Assembly (NCBI RefSeq): GCF_000150275.1
Contig: NW_002060959.1
Location: 440,172-504,171 of the forward strand
DNA: 64,000 nt
Source of the DNA: Trichoplax adhaerens
Lineage: Eukaryota > Placozoa > Uniplacotomia > Trichoplacea > Trichoplacidae
Direction: 5' to 3'
In this document: positions 47,430 through 59,471 of the stretch, one piece after another
How positions within the stretch are numbered: the stretch's first letter is position 1
Layout: each line of letters starts with the position of its first letter
Made by a program: the position numbers and the translations under genes
The notes under the pieces: model-generated
The model's database searches: none
Seen by the model: only the letters and a program-made list of their open reading frames with translations
What the model was told of the DNA's origin: nothing

Positions 47430-50400
47430 ATGGTAAATAATTTCAATTTCATTGCTGTACATGCTAATCAACGGTAGATTGAAGAACGGCTTAGTCATGA
47501 TAATATCAATGGGATAATTTGTTCTAAATCAGGAAAAAAGGATTGTTCATCAACGACCTAACGATTAAGTAGCCAAGTGGTCTATATGTATTTTTTATGT
47601 ATATAATAACACTGACCTAATTATGATCTGTCATAATACATTCATACAACTTTATGTATCGTGACTTTACTTTGTATTTTATACTCGTATTTGTAGCGTT
47701 AGTAGTTTGTAGAATACCTTTCAGTCTATGTTGATTCATCGTATTCTTTCATCACGCAAAAACTTGACTCGTTTTCATAAGTCAATATCAGATAGCCATA
47801 CTTAGGCATGTCAGTGGTAATAGGATGTATGTATGGAAAAATGAAAATTTTGCATAACGGCTCTATTTCTCATGACCAATATCATCGATAGGGACTGTTG
47901 GCATTAATTAAAAAGATGAAAAAGCAAAGCAACAAGGACTTGAGAATACTACTACTAGGATTGGATAATGCAGGAAAAACAACAATACTAAAAAAATTGG
48001 CTTCTGAAGACATTAACCATATCACACCAACACAGGTATAATATTACTGGACCTTTTAAGGAGTACACTAGACTTTTACTTCAGCTATGAAGTGAAGTAT
48101 CCTTCTTCTCCATGAATATTTCCTAACCAATTTACGTTAATGTTGTCAAATTTCATTGCTATTTCAATGCTAACGCAATCACTTGATCATAAATGTTTTT
48201 CCCGTGAGTATGGACCGCTGTTCGTACTATATCAAGGATTATACCTAGTTTTCATTATTTAGTAAAAATTTTTGCTTGTTATACTTATACTGACAAGTAA
48301 ATATAATGTATTCGAAAAACTAAATTCATCCAATCTATCATCCGTCATTCTAGATTTTATCGTATTCCTTTCTACTTTATAGGGATTCAATATCAAAACA
48401 GTACAGTCATCTGGATTTCGTTTAAATGTTTGGGATATTGGAGGTATGCTTCAATACTACAGTCCAATACTGTAGTACACCATTTGCTTAAAAGATATTA
48501 TCTCTGGATAATGTTCGATATACTCACTTAGTATGGCTGGCTAATGCGTAAACAATGATTTCAGGAACCCCCCAAAAAAAAATTGATTGAATCATAATGA
48601 TCCAACATTACTCGATACCATCATAAACGTTTTGATTATCATTAACTTAAGGCAATATTAGCAGTGTTGTACTATTTAATATATCAATACGTATCAAATG
48701 AGAAACGATCAGTTACCCATACAACATTTAAATTTAGAAATTCGTTCACACCATCTTTCTTATTTCTATAATAATAATACAAATGTTACATATAACATTT
48801 AACCTTTGTAATGATTTCTAACCGTCAAATCTACGATTAATCTTAAGTCTAGTTTACTAACCCATTATTAGAAGTGTTTTTCACTTATTATCACGAAACA
48901 ATTTATAAGAGTAATCTTATTTATTGTATATGTGTCATCATATGAAAATTTGCGATTAAGTATACTAGTAATAGTAAAAATAGGATTTATATTATATGTA
49001 CATTAGACACTTAATTGTATCTTTACGTCGAAATATTCACTATGCATTGATAGAAAATTTATTATCGAGATGAAACTAATATTACACCCAAATTAATTTT
49101 CAGGCCAAAGAAAAATTCGGCCATACTGGCGTAATTATTTCGAAAATACCGATGTTCTGGTAATAGTTGCAGTCGAATTATTCACATATGTTCGATTGAT
49201 AAGTTTATTACTATTGTCTGTTGTCGTAAGCCCATCTTGAAGGCTTTTCAACGGAGATAGGACCGTAGTTCATTACAATATGTGTATACTCGTATGTACA
49301 TATACCAAATTTTGAATATTGAGCTATTGCAATTGACAGCATAATATATCATTAATATTGTAATCCCTAATAGATCTATGTTATCGATAGCGCCGACCGC
49401 AAAAGATTCGATGAAACTGGCGAGGTATTAACTAATCAATTTGTAGAAATATCATATTCATTTGGCAATTGGTGAATTAATGTCCGTATATTAGGCGATG
49501 CAATACCTAATGTTACCTTATTATTTTGGTTATTATTGTCTCTTATTCCTGTGTTATCCTTATATTTGATTGCAAATAATCAAATTTGGAGCCATCTTGA
49601 TATCTATAAATACATCTCTGTAGGATATACGATTTATGATACAAATGTCAGACATTTCTTTACTTTCTTTCAAAGCAGCCTTTGTTTTCATCCCCCTAAA
49701 ATCAAGATAAAATACAATTCTACCCCTTTTAGCGTATTAAAGTAATTCCCCTGTTATGAAAGTAATATTTGTTTATTGATTTAATTCAAAATTATCATTT
49801 TAATTGCGTAAAAGACGCTCTTAGTAAATTTTAATTACGTACCATATGGATTTAATATTGTAGCTAAGACTATAGTTAAGTGTCGCTATAACAGTGGTTT
49901 ATAAAGTTTATACTACCTACGGCACCAGTGCTGAATTAGTTCTATTTTTTATAGCATAAATATATCCTATAGTACATCAAATAGGAATAAATTTCAAGTT
50001 ATCAATCTTATAGTTTCCAAGAATATTTTAGTCTACGCCGTTTACCGATTAATTCGTTAGACTCATATGATATCAGACCTTATTTTCATTTCTACTTGAG
50101 TTCAAAAATAGAAATACCCGTCATATATCTAAAACTAATATCAGAATCATTCAGAATTTAGGAAATATACAAATAGGACAGACACAAAGATTCACATTCA
50201 ACATGCAAGAGTTATAATTCAAATACTGTATAAATGATTAAAATTAAATCCTAAACTATAAAACTCTGAGTATAAAACTGGTAATCTAGCTTCGGATTAT
50301 ACACTCTAAGTACGCCTTAAATCTGTAATATTTTTGGGTGCATACCAAAGAAGATTAGTAATTAGGATTACAGTGATATGACTCCGATTGTCCGATATTT

Positions 50401-52600
50401 AGGGGATAGCTTTTTATTCTACTTCCAGCGAACTCACCAAAGTTTATAACAACTACAGGATGACATTTTGGTCTGCCATAAATACATCAATGCAGTAAAA
50501 TATAAAGCTCTTGAAATGATACACCTACAGTAGAATATGCTAACGCGATTGGCCACGATATCTATAATAATTACGTGGCATACATATTGCAAAATTAATT
50601 GACATTGACGCAAACACTTTGATAACGTACTAGTATGGTACTAGGCAGGCAAAATGTGAGAATGTGTGTAGGCTTGAAAGGCCTCTCAGGGTGTCATAAA
50701 AAATTTCATTATGTTCCAATACAAATTTTTAACACCTTCAGCAATAGAAGTTTTCACTAGCGGTATAAAACATGCAATAGTTTCATTTTATTTTCTATAT
50801 CAGAGCACTTTTTAAAATAGCCTCTTTTAGCATTCTGAAGCGCCATTTTATTTGAATAATTCTCTTATTTTCTCTTATTTTAATTACTCTAAGCTACTTG
50901 TTCTCCCTACCATTACAATTTTTATTTGATTATCACTACAGTAATTAATAGAAGATACTTTTATAGTTTTACATATATATTATCTATGCAATCATTATGC
51001 ATCATAATTATAGCAGGTATACTGCAGGCTGTAGTTACAGATGGAGTGTATTTGTAAAACACAATTATTCAAATTTATTTATTACAAAATAGACGAAGTT
51101 CAGTATCAAAAAAAACTTGCCAAGATTTGTAGTCTTAATCTGTAATATTATCTAGTTTCTTAAGACTGATTTTTTGTTCATTTCATAATTATTTGGTACT
51201 ATAATTAGCCCTACAGCATTACCACTATTGAATTGCTATTAGCTGGTATTTCGATGACGCCAAGAATATAAAGAAAACTAATTTCGATAGTTATGATCAA
51301 TTGTCTTAACTTAAAGATAACCTGTTTAATATTTAATGGCCATTGTTAATATTTTTACTTAAACTTATCATGTAGCAACTTGGCGACCTATTGGATGAAG
51401 ATAAATTAGCTGGTATACCTGTCTTGGTATTTGCTAATAAACAAGATTTGTTAAGTGCTGCATCTGCATCTGAAATTGCTGAAAATCTTAATCTTCATAA
51501 AATTCGTGATCGTAAATGGCAAATACAAGCTTGCTCAGCGACAACAGGAGAGGGCATCTCGGTAAGTGCTTAATTCCGAAAGACGTTCACAAATCAGTAT
51601 TAAAATAAAGCTTTCATTACCTTATTTTGCAAACAAGATCGTATATCATAAAGTACGATATTTTGAGTTTGATTTCATTACAATCTCCGATAATTTCATT
51701 ACATTATTAATTATATCCGTTATAATTATATATATTCGTGTTTCTAAAATTTCACATCTGTTAGTTAATGCGTGCAAAAGATGAGGTATTTTATCGATTT
51801 ATTGAATTGATAGTGCACTCTTAATTATAGATTAATCATTCTCATCATTATTATACAGTAATCGCACTGTATCGTACGTGACCACATACTACTTATAAAC
51901 TAAAGGCATTCCGTAATTAACCAGTTTTGATATATTGTTCTTATGCTCGTGAGTTCTTAAAAATCAATAAACCTATTTACTTATGCTGTGTCCTTCAGTA
52001 CGTACTTCACTCTCTGTGATCCTCAGCTAAGTCATTACAAAACATATTACACCATATACTAGTGCTCCAATTTTATAGACTGAAAAAGATCTCTATTAAC
52101 TTAAATCGTATAATAAGAAAGGTCTTTCTTAATCTCTATACTGCATCTCAAGATACTTCTTGCTAACGATAAAGTCTAAAATATAGTGTAGATTGTCTAC
52201 AAAATTTTAAATCCAACTGTTCTAAAGAACTTACCACAATCCGTAAAATATTTATGCAACCATACAAAACTACTCATAGAATCGTCACCTAATTCGCGAT
52301 AAGTATTAACTACTGTTTTACTATACTAGTATCTACATTTAGTTAACTATCAATAGTAACAACATCAGTGTCCAGCAATATTTTCATTTCTCAAGATATA
52401 TACGTGTATGACCAATAAAATTTATTTCTCCACCAATTTAATTTAGAAAAGAAGCTTAATAAAAATATTAGGATTATTATGATGATGTAGTCAATTTTTA
52501 TTTTATAGCGCGCCTATGTTAGAAATAATAAATCTATTTGACAGTTATCATTGTCGCTTTATTTTAGCATGGTCTTGATTGGCTAAGTGCAAACGTTTAA
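47430..52600 (+). CDS. ARL3: ARL3, ADP-ribosylation factor-like small GTPase
   Basis: Exons: 47430-47432 (ATG only), 47892-48035, 48383-48443, 49104-49159, 49374-49424, 51376-51561, 52568-52600; 177 residues, all phases agree (human 182). The N-terminus M-G-L-L-A-L-I-K-K matches the amphipathic ARL3 helix. P-loop GLDNAGKT 24-31; [12 protein letters not shown] effector region; [13 protein letters not shown] switch 2; [13 protein letters not shown] 126-129; S-A-T-T-G-E-G base contact. The last exon encodes [13 protein letters not shown]3-GTP releases lipidated cargo from UNC119/PDE6D inside cilia. The one-codon first exon (AAAATG|GTAAAT) is inferred from the split start and is the least certain part. 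Intron 5 is nearly 2 kb and holds nothing recognised. Confidence 0.93.
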
Positions 52601-52698
52601 AATAACCAATAGCTGTCAACATTATCAAAGGTGAGAACTAGTGATAGTATAATCTTATTATAAATACAACTATTTCCTTATTTGTTGGTGTTGACACC

Positions 52699-52704
52699 AA
52701 TAAA
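52699..52704 (+). terminator. poly(A) signal of ARL3
   Basis: AATAAA lies 98 bp after the ARL3 stop codon. Position fits; AT-richness limits certainty. Confidence 0.4.
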
Positions 52705-54056
52705 TCAGGTTACTGCTGGCCCACGATACATCATAATTTTATTTTATATTCTATTATATAGCCTTATAGATCCAACTCTCAATCCGTTGAAGCACTTCTT
52801 TATGATTGCCTCTTGTTTTGTACTCAATGGCTAAGAAAACTGTAATAATCTTATTATGATATAGTTCTATAATACCGCTATACGGTACGACTGTAATAAA
52901 ATTGATATAATCGTAGCCTTTCGATATATACCGATATTACAACAGTTGACTCTATCGATGCAAACTTTCCAAACTACTAACTTTTGATTGCAATTTACAT
53001 TATGCTAGTGTTAATTCATTGTATAAGGGTACTTTTACAATGTTAAATCACGATGTTGGACTGTTATTTTAGGTATGTAATAAAATTAATCCTGTCAATC
53101 GAATCTTGTTAATGTCTATCGATTGGCGTTTTACTTCTTGCTGCGTGTATGGTGGTAAAAACGTTGGTCAGTTGATCATTCGTGAAAGTATGATTTGTAT
53201 TAGCGAATACTCGTATCTTGGTTTAGATCTGATTTCGTAATATTGGTTTAATTAAAGTAACAGTTCCTTACTTTACAGCATTTTTACTGATTGTTTCTAT
53301 ATGTCTCCAATTTAGACCTTTATTAACATCAATTACAAAATGTATTGATACATATAAGTGTAGTCGGGAAATATAGGTCGCGATATCTAGAACCTTATTG
53401 GTTTGAAAATAATAAGCAGGCGGTATGAAAGACTGCGTTTAATTTAACTGTAATTGTAGTTTATGAGGAACTATTAGAGTAAGGTTTACTACGTAGGGTA
53501 GTTACTACTGTATAGTTGTTCTCTGTCAACCTGTGACCGACTTAGATGGCATCAATTTTGTGGTCCATGGCAGAAAAGGTTTACCGGATTACATATAATT
53601 AAGTTTATCGTGCATTGCTAGGTTAAAGTTCAATTGGTTTCATTTCTTACAAAGTTTATATCACTTTATTTCAAGGCTTTGTTATACTAGAACTGTCAAT
53701 GAATTGGCAAATAGTGCCTGCTTATTTTATATGCATATCATAGGGATGCTATTTAATTGAACAAAATGATATCTTTAACAGCATGGCCAACATTAGACAT
53801 CGATATTATAATTTTTTGAAGGATCACAATGTTGTTTATTACATATGCTAATATCTGATAACAAGTCCGTAAATAGGTGGTTAGTTTTGGCGAAAATGAT
53901 TAAATAAATTACAAGCATGAAATTACAAATTTTATAACATTAAAAAAATGACTTAAGAAGCCTACTAAGATATCAAGCAGCCACAACATCATAGCAGCTT
54001 TGTATCGATAGCTATTGAATAATACTCATTCAAAATCCGATTGATACATTAAAAAA
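52705..54056. other. intergenic between ARL3 and IDH3B
   Basis: About 1.35 kb with no supportable gene. The convergent 3' ends of ARL3 and IDH3B face each other across it. Confidence 0.55.
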
Positions 54057-56768
54057 TTATACTATAGGCATAATTTGTTCCGTCATAGCTTGCACAAACT
54101 CAGTTGTGCTTGCATGGCCGCCCATGTCGATAGTTTTAATCTGTCAAGAAAGAATAATGTCAAGAAATGGAATGTATGTAGGTATCTGGCATACTCTTAG
54201 TATTACCTTTTTGTTTTTGATAACTTTCATTAAGCCGTTGTAAATTGCATCAGCATACGTATGTAAGCTAGAAATTAAATGCATCATAGTTTTAAGAATT
54301 TGATATTCTATAATAATATACTTTCAACATGTACGCTATCGACAATGTATTAATTAGATAGTTTATCCAATTACTTCATGTGACGCAGCATTGCAACAGC
54401 ACTGATGATAAAACCTGTAGGATTAGCAACATCTTTTCCTGCCCCATGGCCAAAGCTATGCCTAGCACCCTTGATACATCAAAGTAGCCAACTTTAGAAA
54501 TTATAGCCACAAATATAAATAGTGTCAATTGGAAATATTAACAACTAACTTGCTCGTAAAGAACATATTCACGGCCAATGCTGTATCCAGGGACAAACCC
54601 TGCTCCACCAATTAGGCCCGCACCCAGATTGCTTAAGATACTACCGTAAAGATTGGGTACCACCAATACTTTAAATTGATAAGGATTGATAACCATCTAC
54701 CAAAGTTATTTCAATATAGTAGTATATTAGGAAAAGTGTAGTAGCAACATTGAACAAATATTGGTCTAACCTGCATACATGCATTGTCTACAATCATTTC
54801 GGTAAACTCAATGGCAGGATATAATTCGGCAACCTCTCGACAGCATTGCAAAAATAGACCATCGGATAATTTCCTGTTGAGGAAATATTGGTATACAGTA
54901 CAATGTTAACCATGTAAAACCTTATGGTCAAATTAATGTACATCAATACAAACATTATATTGGCTTTATGAACTGCTGTCACTTTTGATAGCTTATTCTT
55001 CTGTGCATAATTGAAAGCAAATTGAGCAATCTTTAATGATTGTTTCCTAGTAATAATTTTAAGATTTTCAACAACTCCAGGGACCGTCTGATAAAAAACA
55101 TGATTCAATTGATTAATAGCTAGTAGATGATCCTATTGATGGTTTTAAATGTACAATGGTTATTTACTTCATGCTCGAGGCCGGAAAATGCATCCTCTGT
55201 TTGTTCACGTATAATTGTAAAATCAATGTTACCATAACGTGTTTTAATACCAGGAATACTCTTGACGTTTACCACATTGGCAAAGAGTTCCAATTTATTA
55301 ATAAGCCGCATGCCAACTGGTCTCTCTATTCCATGAACGGCAGTTTCTACAAAACCTGTTATTACATTATGCCGATAAAGGGTCAATTGATCAGTATTCT
55401 ATTTTTCTTGAACATTGGTCAATAATTGCTATAGCGATATAAGCTGCAATAACAGCAGCACTAGCAGACGTAATCTATTTTGTATCGGCCATTTTGAACT
55501 GAAAAGGTTACATTTTTTGGTACATCAAAATAATAATAATAATTTATCAAATGGACAGTTAGCAATTTTTAAAATATCGATATTATCAATTCTATTCACT
55601 GGATATACGGGTATGATAAAGAGTTTGATAACCTTGCAAGCCAATCTTATTCTTTTGTACGGAATCGACAGCCTTATTAAGGGAATCACTTCCTCTTAGT
55701 CTTGATCCTGCTATATCACTATCAATGAGATTCGGATTATGTCGATATAATTGTTGATTATGATGTCGTACGATACAAGTGAGTTAGTACGAAGCCTCCA
55801 TTGACGTTAGTATAGCAATAATGAAGAACAGTAAGGCGCAGAGATCAAGTATGTACTGTATTATACGTTTTACTCATTCAAAAATCATGTTGGTCCTTTA
55901 AATCATTCATTTATAGAATTACAGCTTTTCGTTGGAATTACTTCTGCTTACCTAATTGGAACTTCTTCAAATTCAATCGGTGCATTAACATGACTAAAAA
56001 ATGATGATGTCAAAAGTTTCAATTGAATTTACAAGCCATTGGTTTATTTATTTTATTGACAAAAGTACACGAGCGAGCAGCAAAGCAATCGATGGAGCGA
56101 GAGCCTGATATGAGGACAACAAAGTGGGTAAAATTGGTTCAACTATCCAAAAGCGTAATCAATTGAATTGACAAGCCACTAGTTTATTTCATTGAAAATG
56201 TGTACGAGCAGCGAAGTGAATCATGGAGAGTAATCAATCAATCTATCGACAGAAAACTTCACCAGCCATTGGTTTATTTCACTGCAAAAACTACACGAGC
56301 AGCAAAAGTATCGATGGAGAGAAAGAAAGCCCGACATGAGGATAACTAAGAAAATGTAAAATGTGCTTGATTTGCATGCGCAAGCAGACATGATTCAATA
56401 ATCGATCAAGTAAAAGTAACACAACGATGGCAGTTGGAGTAGAAGATAAATTATTGGTTAATGAACGCATCTATGGAGACAATCATTTTTTTGGCTATTT
56501 TGGCTGATAAAACACTAGCGCTAAGAGAAGGAGAAATAGCCTAGAAGTAAAGTCCTATCACACAACTGGATCGATTCCACAAACTTTCGTCCATCTATCC
56601 ATTGAATATGATTGTCATTACGGTAAATTGCAAAATCAAAGGTGAACGCTATTACTTCACTGATCCTATGATCCAACTTACTTACTTTAACAACGTTGCC
56701 ACACTATCGATGAGTTCCGGTCCAATTCCATCTCCAGGTATGACTGTGATAATCCGTTTTTCTCCTTT
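54057..56768 (-). CDS. IDH3B: NAD-dependent isocitrate dehydrogenase, regulatory (beta-type) subunit, first exon not placed
   Basis: Exons: 56686-56768, 55952-55993, 55633-55718, 55168-55346, 54954-55087, 54771-54873, 54550-54696, 54375-54469, 54207-54267, 54057-54140; 337 residues with consistent phases. Motifs in order: [85 protein letters not shown]. The REQTE and GARH features point to the beta subunit of the mitochondrial TCA-cycle heteromer (human alpha and gamma differ here). A presequence exon ending in phase 0 must lie upstream. A weak candidate reads M-S-I-P-R-I-V-C-I-I near 56920, but I cannot support it firmly. Confidence 0.92.
56017..56355. repeat. three-copy diverged tandem repeat in an IDH3B intron
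   Basis: Units of about 110-130 bp share the order A.AAGCCA.T.GTTTATTT, ACGAGCAGC.AAG and ATGGAGAG, starting near 56030, 56168 and 56262. Confidence 0.75.
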
Positions 56769-57629
56769 CTGTAAAATAATGATACGATTGATTCTTGATA
56801 TGGATAGAGTACATAGTTTCATTAATTCATGTTAGTGGTAATTTAATGGGTCGCATCCTGTACAGTATCACCATCCTTTTGTCGTTTACGAAGCAATGGT
56901 ACAAGCTTATGATGCAGACTATTCTAGGTATAGACATGGTTGGAACGATTTGACTCCATTCGAATAAGTTGGAGTGGTAAGCTAGGTCATGATGGAATCT
57001 GTAGCAGAAAGATTTAGACTGTTATTTCTACTACGTCAACGACTGCAGACGACTGTTTTACATAGGTGGTCAGACTATAACGTGGGGGCAAGCACAATCA
57101 TGCAATGTTGCCCCTTGATGGCCTGTATAGCCTTATCCCTACAACCAATGCATCAATTTGTGGCTGACAAGGTGTCATCGATTCCTGCTATTACTATCAC
57201 TAGTCTGATGGGCATGGAATTGCTATCCATTGGATTGGCAAAGGAAGCATTTTCTCTGCCAATTTGCCTACCTGGCATGATGGCTTGCCAACATGGAGTG
57301 ATCGTGTAGCCAAGGTTGTCACGCCGGGTAGTGACTAGAGAAAGAAAGAGAATTCACGTTATCGATGATACCGTCTCCTTCTAGCCATCCTCACGCTCTA
57401 GTCATGCATGATGATAAGTATTTCTTTCTTACCTTCTTGATGGTAAGATCACGTAAAGACGAAATTGCAATTCTGATCATTTCTAGTCGTCGACAACAGA
57501 TGCCTGTCCACTAATATCCACCAGGGGTAGTCGCAGTTTAGCAAGAAGAAATATGGTACACAACAATGCGGCGGACCGAACCGAACCGGTGCCACTTGAC
57601 GTAAACACGGTCACTTGGAATGATAGAGA

Positions 57630-57935
57630 ACAATGCGATCTGGTGGTCGCGTGCTCTACCAGCCTCGACACCCTGTCTGACAGTAGCGGAGCTGAGTGTA
57701 GTTTCAGTAGCACCATTGAATGGCCTAGCCTGTACAGTGTACAATGTACAGTACATTAGGCAGTGGTACGGTACTAGAGTTTGTACTGTAGGACAGGATT
57801 CAATGCTTGATTCCACCGCCTGCAGTGATGGAGAATGATACAATCTAGTGTGCGCGTACTCTACCTACCTCGACTGTCTATCTCACAGCCAAACTGAGTA
57901 GAGTTTCAGTAGCACTATTGAATGGTCTGGCCTGA
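57630..57935. repeat. diverged tandem repeat, period about 202 bp
   Basis: The phrase GTTTCAGTAGCAC.ATTGAATGG occurs at 57701 and 57903. Upstream parts also match (GCGATCTGGTGG against CAATCTAGTGTG, then CGCGT.CTCTACC and CCTCGAC). The spacer carries TGTACAGTACA elements. Confidence 0.75.
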
Positions 57936-58149
57936 GGTAGCATACAGTCAACTAGATAGACAGTGCTGTACAAGCAATGGGTATGATACAGCAGTGAGAA
58001 TACAGAAGTCGCACTTCCTTTCCAAAAGTCGTTCTCCTTTTTACACAAGTCTCACTTCCTGTACCGTACAGTACAGAGTGTCCAATTTACAGTACAAGCG
58101 CTGCACGGTACTGTACACTGTACACTGTAAACTGGTCATGATGATGAAG

Positions 58150-58335
58150 AAATGACACAAGTATTGCACACGGTTCAATAATAGAAATCTTGGACAGGAT
58201 TCCTGTCCTGCACGCAGTTTTGTACCGTACACTGATGTGTCACGATAGAAGGAATCCCTCATGCTTGACTCTACAGTGACACCAGTATTGCACAGCGTCC
58301 AATAACAGGAATCTTGAACCTGTCCCCCCCCCCCG
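58150..58335. repeat. diverged tandem repeat, period about 124 bp
   Basis: TGACAC.AGTATTGCACA, CAATAA.AG.AATCTTG and then CCTGTCC occur at 58152 and 58276. The second copy ends in a poly-C run. Confidence 0.7.
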
Positions 58336-59471
58336 CACAATGGAAAGGCGATTTCATCAATCGACAGTCTACTGTATAGTATACTTGTGTAACAGGATGG
58401 CATGTCTGATACTAGTCTGCCATGGAGAAGTGATTTGGTGACAAGACAGGCCAGCTAGAGCAACAGGACGACCACCGTTTTCAAGCTGCAAATCCGGTTG
58501 CAAACCTGATTGGAAGCTTTCTTGAGGCAGTACCAAGCACCAAGCGTCGATGATTGCTGCACCCGCCAGCTTGATACCTGGGCGAAACGAATAGAATAAG
58601 ATCAAATCCGAGCTGGATCAGCGCGTTTCCCTTTAAAGGAACGGATAGCTTGAAGTTGTTTATTGGATCAAAATTGCCGATCAACACTGCATTTTACCTG
58701 TTGAAAAATCGCTTTGACCGACTGATTCCAATTGCAATACCTGCTGAGTGCGGGCAACAATAATAACAAACTGCGATCAGACAGGTAAGCGCCTTATTTT
58801 GCCTACATCTAGCTCATTAAGGTTAGTTCCACGGGTCTATAGCTCTATTCTATTGCTGAATGAGTCCAAAGTCTTTCCTCGAGTATGACTACAAAATTGA
58901 CTAGGAAGACTCCACCCTGTGCCACTTCAAGATGGTCATGAACTTAAAGTAGTAACGTACGACTGTGACCAGCAGAATGGAGTTTCATTCTCCATTTCAT
59001 CTCATTCATTTACTTGCCAACACCCTCGGTAGCTTTTTGATCACTTTCTTCAAAAACTTGCATGCATCAATCTATGCAAGCAAAAGTCCTCCGAAGAAAT
59101 TGAGATCACTTCCATACTGTAGCTTAGGCATGGAATGCTTCAATATCGTCCATGAATCCGTCCATAGTTTTGCAGTCTAATCGTGAGCTATAAATCGAAG
59201 GCAGTATCTTGTATGTAATAATAATGACAATATTATTCGCAGCTACTTGATTACCGGTAGCCCATGGAATGATCCTACAGTACTGTACTCCTGATATGGA
59301 GCCTACGCGGGGATAATTTGGTAGACACACCTTCCAGTACTTTTAATATACTGAAGAAAATGAAGAATTTATAGAGATGGCATACGGGCCCGTTACTAAC
59401 TCTTCATAATGATGTTGCATACTCTCTATTATAGTGCACAGTAAAGAATACAACCGCAAGCAACGCCAAAA

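Larger units (their letters stand above)
56769..59471. other. GC-richer accessory stretch with repeats, no confirmed gene
   Basis: Contains several overlapping frames of 65-120 codons on both strands, none with a recognisable family or matched splice sites. It also holds the motif clusters and tandem pairs listed separately, and a run of C at 58325-58335. The first exon of IDH3B probably lies here on the minus strand and the sideroflexin promoter at the right end. Confidence 0.4.

Noticed and set aside
49536-49745. 69-codon plus-strand frame within the large ARL3 intron
   Set aside because: Hydrophobic, AT-driven composition, no family, and inside an intron whose flanking exons join correctly without it.
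56989-57309. 106-codon plus-strand frame
   Set aside because: No domain or homologue recognised, no matching splice sites, and several stop-free frames overlap in this GC-richer block.
57483-58687. Cluster of frames on both strands
   Set aside because: They overlap repeat units and palindromic motifs; the duplicated DNA explains the similar reading on both strands.
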